From Sinorhizobium sp. B11 (GTDB taxonomy: Bacteria > Pseudomonadota > Alphaproteobacteria > Rhizobiales > Rhizobiaceae), in the NCBI GenBank assembly GCA_039725955.1, contig CP091034.1, forward strand, positions 3,472,001 to 3,536,000: a stretch of DNA of 64,000 nt, given 5' to 3'. Shown in pieces: positions 60,638 through 64,000 of this stretch (its first letter is position 1; each line of letters starts with the position of its first letter). The translations under genes were made by a program, and so were the position numbers. The notes under the pieces were generated by a model. That model saw only the letters and a list, made by a program, of their open reading frames with translations, did no database searches and was not told where the DNA came from.

Positions 60638-61363
60638 TTGAGCGTCATGGACCTTAACAAGAGTATTTCTGAAGAGAGCTTTCGCGTTACGCCTGTTCGA
60701 CAGGGCAACGCGAGGTTCCCAGTTACCGCACTCGACAGCATCGTTCCGCCACCTGCCTCCGTGCAGTTCTTGATGAAGCGCGCCTTCGATATTTTTGCCT
60801 CGATCAGCGCGCTCGTCGTGCTTGCTCCACTGCTTCTCGCCGTCGCAGCCCTGATCAAGATGGACAGCCCCGGTCCAGTCCTCTTCAAGCAGACCCGCTG
60901 GGGCAAGAACTGCCGGGCCATCAAGGTCTACAAGTTCCGTTCCATGCGCACGGACATGCAGGATGTCAGCGGCGTTGCACAGACGGTCAAGAATGACCCC
61001 CGTGTCACCCGCGTCGGCGCCTTCCTGCGTCGCTCTAACATTGATGAGCTCCCGCAGCTTCTCAACGTACTGAAGGGTGACATGTCCGTTGTTGGACCGC
61101 GCTGCCATGCAATCGGCATGCGTGCCGGCGGCATGCTCTATGAAGAGCTGGTTCCGGAATATCATCACCGCCATGCCATGCGTCCGGGCATTACCGGCCT
61201 GGCGCAGATGCGCGGCCTGCGCGGCCCGACGGACCGCCCGGCCAAGGCGCGCGCCCGCATCGCCAGCGATCTCCACTATGTCGAGAACTTCTCGGTATTG
61301 ATGGACATCCGCATCATCTTCGGAACGCTGATTTCCGAATTGAATGGCGGCAAAGGCTTCTGA
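60638..61363 (+). CDS. pssA: Exopolysaccharide initiating sugar transferase (PssA/ExoY family)
   Basis: A 241-residue polyprenyl-phosphate sugar-1-phosphate transferase. One N-terminal membrane helix (FDIFASISALVVLAPLLLAVAALI, residues 48-72) precedes the catalytic part: KMDSPGPVLFKQTRWGKN, IKVYKFRSMRTDMQ, RRSNIDELPQLLNVLKGDMSVVGPR and RPGITGLAQMRG. It loads the first sugar (glucose or galactose) onto the lipid carrier. The start is ambiguous: TTG 60638 has AAAGGG seven bases upstream; ATG 60647 (MDLNKS) lacks a clear site. Similarity to R. leguminosarum PssA and isolation from other EPS genes favour pssA over exoY. Confidence 0.8.
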   Translation: MSVMDLNKSISEESFRVTPVRQGNARFPVTALDSIVPPPASVQFLMKRAFDIFASISALVVLAPLLLAVAALIKMDSPGPVLFKQTRWGKNCRAIKVYKFRSMRTDMQDVSGVAQTVKNDPRVTRVGAFLRRSNIDELPQLLNVLKGDMSVVGPRCHAIGMRAGGMLYEELVPEYHHRHAMRPGITGLAQMRGLRGPTDRPAKARARIASDLHYVENFSVLMDIRIIFGTLISELNGGKGF

Positions 61364-61365
61364 TT

Positions 61366-61403
61366 GGAAAAGAAAGGTATCGGCTGTTACAGCAGCCGAT
61401 ACC
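61366..61403 (-). terminator. Rho-independent terminator of the LuxR-type gene
   Basis: GGTATCGGCTG (61376-61386) and CAGCCGATACC (61393-61403) form a perfect 11-bp stem that includes the last codons of the gene. On the minus strand it is followed by TTTCTTTTCC. Confidence 0.8.
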
Positions 61404-62133
61404 GAAATGCCCGGGCAACGGCCTGCATCCGGTTGACCGAATCCAGCTTGCGCATCGCGCTCTTCAGATATCCCACCACCGTATGAGACGAGAGATCGAG
61501 AATGATTGCGATCTCATCGCTGCTCTTGCCGGCAGCCGACCAGCGCAGACATTCGATCTCCCGCCGGGTCAGGCTTTCCGATGGCTGGTCTTCCGGCTTC
61601 TCGTCGCTTGGTAGCGTGTCCAGAAGCTCCATGCAGCCATAAAGCAGCGCCATTGCTTCTTCGCGAGAGGGCATCGCCTGCGCGCCTGAAAAAGCAAAAA
61701 TGTATTGTTTCAGGTCAGCGTCGTGCAGTGCGAAGGCAAAGGTATGCTTCAGCCCGTGCATCTGAAACATCGTGTTCAGACGGCGATTTTCCTGATTCGC
61801 TGCATTGCCACCAAAAGGGCCTTCCTCACAGAAGACAGGCATGATGGTTTGTTTCATGACAGCGACCAGCTTGCTGCAATAGAAGAGGTCCGCCTCCTCG
61901 TAAAAGTTGACGAGGCTCTGAGGCCAGTTGCTGATCAGCTTGTTTTCGAGAAAGGCCGTCCTGTCCCCACGCGGGAATACGGAAAACAGGTAGAATTCGA
62001 ACCCCGCAGCCTTCGCCAACTCGTCTAGGCGGTTTGCGCCGTCGACGGCGGAAACGCCCGCAGAACGGGCTCCAAAAGGCGAAAATGCAGCATCATCGGC
62101 GCAGTCGCGGACTGCGCGTTCACGTCTCTTCAT
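61387..62133 (-). CDS. LuxR-family transcriptional regulator with autoinducer-domain-like N-terminus
   Basis: A 248-residue protein. The N-terminal 165 residues have the look of an autoinducer-binding-type domain (FEFYLFSVFPRG, LISNWPQSLVNFYEEADLFY, HTFAFALHDADLKQYIFAFSG). The C-terminal helix-turn-helix is LTRREIECLRWSAAGKSSDEIAI with LSSHTVVGYLKSAMRKLDS. No luxI-type synthase gene is in the window, so it may be an orphan (solo) LuxR protein. AAGGA lies upstream of ATG 62133. Its convergent position next to the exopolysaccharide gene is suggestive only. Confidence 0.8.
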   Translation of the reverse strand: MKRRERAVRDCADDAAFSPFGARSAGVSAVDGANRLDELAKAAGFEFYLFSVFPRGDRTAFLENKLISNWPQSLVNFYEEADLFYCSKLVAVMKQTIMPVFCEEGPFGGNAANQENRRLNTMFQMHGLKHTFAFALHDADLKQYIFAFSGAQAMPSREEAMALLYGCMELLDTLPSDEKPEDQPSESLTRREIECLRWSAAGKSSDEIAIILDLSSHTVVGYLKSAMRKLDSVNRMQAVARAFRYRLL

Positions 62134-62530
62134 TCTCTTGTTCCTTCACGGGCCTGGCTTCGGCTCGGTCTCGCAGCCGGCCGCGGGTTGGACGCGCCGG
62201 ACGATCACGAAAGACGCGATTGCCCCGCATCCGAAGGATACGAAGCATTCAAACGGCAATCTTCAATGATACTGCGAGAAGAACGGAGACGAAGTCTTTG
62301 CGCTCATGCTTATGTTGCAGCGCTTATAAATTGTCCGGAAAATAATATGTAACATTTATTCCGCATGGCTCCCATGCAGCCGGGTCAAACTGACGCAACG
62401 GCAGGAGCCGGCAAATCAGCCTCGGACGCGCGTCTAAAGTTGTTATCAAAGTCTTACGATGCGTTTAGGCAATTTTTAAATGTGGCAAGTTAGAGTGGCA
62501 CCCGTGGTCTTGCGTTGTGTAGAGAGTCCA
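62134..62530. other. Divergent intergenic region between the LuxR-type gene and sciP
   Basis: A 397-base gap. The sciP-proximal part holds a CtrA-like box (62465-62479) within an AT-rich promoter-like stretch; the rest is GC-rich with no recognised element or gene. Confidence 0.55.
62465..62479. promoter_or_regulatory. CtrA-like box upstream of sciP
   Basis: TTAG-N7-TTAA, one mismatch from TTAA-N7-TTAA, 52 bases before the sciP start. In Caulobacter sciP is a CtrA target. Confidence 0.6.
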
Positions 62531-62806
62531 ATGACCGAAATGATACGTCCCCGAGTAAAATATGTCATCGGCCCCGATGGCAGCCCCCTGACGATTGCGG
62601 ATCTTCCGCCGCCCAATACGCGGCGCTGGGTCATCCGCCGGAAGGCAGAGGTTGTCGCGGCTGTGCGCGGTGGCCTGTTGAGCTTGGAAGAAGCCTGCGA
62701 GCGTTACACGCTAACTGTCGAAGAATTCCTTTCCTGGCAGTCCTCCATCAACAGCCATGGCCTTGCCGGCCTGCGCACCACGCGCATCCAGCAGTACCGC
62801 CACTGA
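62531..62806 (+). CDS. sciP: CtrA inhibitor SciP (DUF1153)
   Basis: A 91-residue small helix-turn-helix protein: MTEMIRPRVKYVIGPDGSPL at the N-terminus, then LPPPNTRRWVIRRKAEVVAA and LSLEEACERYTLTVEEFLSWQ. This is the highly conserved DUF1153 family, whose Caulobacter member SciP binds CtrA and limits transcription of CtrA targets in the cell cycle. ATG 62531 fits the conserved start; the longer frame starts in non-conserved sequence. Confidence 0.93.
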   Translation: MTEMIRPRVKYVIGPDGSPLTIADLPPPNTRRWVIRRKAEVVAAVRGGLLSLEEACERYTLTVEEFLSWQSSINSHGLAGLRTTRIQQYRH

Positions 62807-62826
62807 CCCCACTCCCTTCGATTTGA

Positions 62827-63291
62827 TCATTTCGGGCCGGACGCATTTCCCTTGAGGGAATGAAGAAGGCCCGAAATCATTGCCGAGGCCGCGTAACACC
62901 AGAGGCCGGGCTGCGTGAACGCATTCGCAAGTCCTGTCGTCTTCGCCGCCGCAATGACGATCGCAACGAGCAGCACATCCATCATGGACCACTTGGACAG
63001 ATGCGGCACGACGTTGCGATAAAACAGGCTGCCGGTGCTGCCGGCAGCCGTCAATTCTGCCGCGATCCCGATCATTTTCAAGACCGGCAGTACGATCGAG
63101 ACGAGCCCCACCAGCGCTGCAAGCGCAACGTCGCCGCCATTCCAGAGCGAAGCCACGATTTGCAGGAGCGACGGCGTCTCGTCGAAGAACCAGAGCTTCT
63201 CGAAACGGATGAGCGGAAGCACGAGGCCGAGCGCCAGAAGAAACGGCGCCGTCACCAATAGAACCGGCCGAATCACCAAAAGCCTGTTCAA
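62827..63291 (-). CDS. PqiA-like (paraquat-inducible protein A) membrane protein
   Basis: A 154-residue inner-membrane protein with four helices: VLLVTAPFLLALGLVLPLI, VALAALVGLVSIVLPVLKMI, MDVLLVAIVIAAAKTTGL and LWCYAASAMISGLL. The segments SLLQIVASLWNGGD and LSKWSMMDVLLVA are typical of the PqiA family (one of its two halves). TTG 63291 was chosen because GGGGAGG lies just upstream; the ATG-less frame upstream is not conserved. The role is not certain; PqiA proteins are linked to membrane lipid transport. Confidence 0.8.
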   Translation of the reverse strand: MNRLLVIRPVLLVTAPFLLALGLVLPLIRFEKLWFFDETPSLLQIVASLWNGGDVALAALVGLVSIVLPVLKMIGIAAELTAAGSTGSLFYRNVVPHLSKWSMMDVLLVAIVIAAAKTTGLANAFTQPGLWCYAASAMISGLLHSLKGNASGPK

Positions 63292-63396
63292 TTCCCGCCT
63301 CCCCTTTTGAACACACTGTCTCCCACCGCCACGGCTTGGCATGCCGATGCCGTCGTGTCACGTTCCCGACCACACAATTCGTCAGGAGACATGGAC

Positions 63397-63675
63397 ATGG
63401 ATATCAGGATTGAGGAAAACACCTCCGGCGGCCGCTACGTTGCGGTGCTGGAAGGCCATGAAGCGGAAATGACCTATTCCCGGACATCGCCGAAACTCAT
63501 TATCATCGATCATACCGGCGTGCCCGACGCTTTGCGTGGCAAAGGCGTCGGCCAGGCACTCGCCCTCCACGCGGTCGAGGCAGCCCGCCAGGGCGGCTGG
63601 AAGATCATTCCGCTCTGCCCCTTCTTCAAATCACAGGCGCAGCGCCATCCGGAATGGAACGACGTGGTAAACTGA
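63397..63675 (+). CDS. Small GNAT-type N-acetyltransferase (YjdJ/NATD1-like)
   Basis: A 92-residue protein of the short GNAT group: GRYVAVLEGHEAEMTYSR, IIIDHTGVPDALRGKGVGQALA (acetyl-CoA loop R/G-K-G-V-G) and IPLCPFFKSQAQRHPEW. ATG 63397 has AGGAG at eight bases; ATG 63391 is too close to it. Substrates of the family are mostly unknown. Confidence 0.85.
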   Translation: MDIRIEENTSGGRYVAVLEGHEAEMTYSRTSPKLIIIDHTGVPDALRGKGVGQALALHAVEAARQGGWKIIPLCPFFKSQAQRHPEWNDVVN

Positions 63676-63703
63676 AGAGGCCACCTCACACGACAGAAAC
63701 ACC

Positions 63704-63746
63704 AAAAGCCATGCATGACGGACACTTGGCCCGTCATGCATGGCTT
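63704..63746 (-). terminator. Terminator hairpin between the acetyltransferase and fliJ-like genes
   Basis: AAGCCATGCATGACGG (63706-63721) pairs perfectly over 16 bases with CCGTCATGCATGGCTT (63731-63746). On the minus strand the stem is followed by TTTTGGTGTTT, so it mainly serves the minus-strand gene but may stop both. Confidence 0.75.
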
Positions 63747-63792
63747 CTGTGGTTATCCCCCAGGGCGCCGGTACCGGCGCCTGCAATATTCG

Positions 63793-64000
63793 TCAGGCCC
63801 GGGCGCGAACTGCGCCGTCGCGCTCTTCGAGCGCCGTTGCCCTGGCATATTCCGCCTGCATTTCCTCAAGCGCCAGTTCCAGCGCCTCCTCCTGAACCTT
63901 CAGTTCCTTGATCGAGACCTGAAGATTGTCGGCGCGCTGACGTGCGGCCTTGGCGAAGGTCGGATATGCAAAGTGATTCGGGTCGGAAATACCGGACTTC
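63793..64000 (-). CDS. FliJ-like flagellar export protein (5' end missing)
   Basis: Only the C-terminal 69 codons are in the window. They encode a charged coiled-coil segment (ADNLQVSIKELKVQEEALELA, then ALEEMQAEYARATALEERDG) ending VRARA. This resembles the C-terminus of rhizobial FliJ, and proximity to sciP, which is often near flagellar and ctrA genes in alphaproteobacteria, supports it. Too little is visible to be sure. Confidence 0.55.
   Translation of the reverse strand, partial: KSGISDPNHFAYPTFAKAARQRADNLQVSIKELKVQEEALELALEEMQAEYARATALEERDGAVRARA

Noticed and set aside
62821..62880. Long imperfect hairpin with ATTTCGGGCC/GGCCCGAAAT arms
   Set aside because: Mostly inside the end of the PqiA-like coding sequence with no T run; it may be an accidental structure.

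Overview
The window looks like chromosomal DNA of a Rhizobium-type alphaproteobacterium (R. etli/leguminosarum group or a near relative). This rests on high GC, alphaproteobacterial regulators (PhyR/NepR/EcfG, SciP, HWE-family kinases), a rhizobial urease cluster with its usual extra genes, and a PssA/ExoY-type exopolysaccharide transferase. I see no tRNA, rRNA, CRISPR array, insertion sequence or phage. Names come from recognising protein families and motifs by eye; no database search was run.

Layout. 1-2604: end of a haem-uptake ABC operon (hmuT partial, hmuU, hmuV). 2720-3474: two small membrane-associated proteins. 3640-6668: general stress response core, with nepR-ecfG divergent from phyR and followed by an HWE histidine kinase. 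Both plus-strand promoters match GGAAC-N16-CGTT. 7130-9820: preT-preA, first step of reductive pyrimidine degradation. 9901-11725: prfH and an rtcB-type RNA ligase (ribosome rescue and RNA repair), with a short leader ORF. 11925-13409: GlxA-type regulator divergent from a rhodanese. 13657-16760: haem oxygenase and a bacteriophytochrome HWE kinase with a C-terminal receiver. 16806-25879: rutR, beta-ureidopropionase, hydantoinase/dihydropyrimidinase, two unknown proteins, a cupin and a four-gene ABC importer; with preTA these complete a pyrimidine uptake and degradation set. 26291-30850: RND efflux pair. 30907-32324: LacI-family regulator, three operators and a small ORF. 32437-33123: Crp/Fnr regulator behind a perfect FNR-type box.

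33127-47481 (all minus strand) is one urea block: urtABCDE importer, then ureD, ureA, a zinc-ribbon protein, ureB, an LprI-like protein, a glycosyltransferase-29-like protein, ureC, a DUF2459 protein, a GGDEF protein, ureE with a 30-histidine tail, ureF and ureG. Divergent from urtA are a 1127-residue NCS1-transporter/histidine-kinase/receiver fusion and a LuxR-type response regulator (47700-51987). 52007-58660: a hydroxyacid dehydrogenase and a branched-chain amino-acid importer (livJ/K, a small membrane protein, livF, G, M, H). 59167-64000: cysQ, pssA/exoY-like transferase, LuxR-type regulator, sciP behind a CtrA-like box, a PqiA-like membrane protein, a small acetyltransferase and the end of a fliJ-like gene.

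The main theme is nitrogen scavenging: pyrimidine import and breakdown, urea import and hydrolysis, and amino-acid import, beside stress, light and cell-cycle regulators. The most unusual items are the NCS1 sensor kinase with a cysteine-rich module next to urtA, the rtcB-prfH operon with its in-frame leader ORF, the non-urease genes inside the urease cluster, and the paired stress-sigma promoters.
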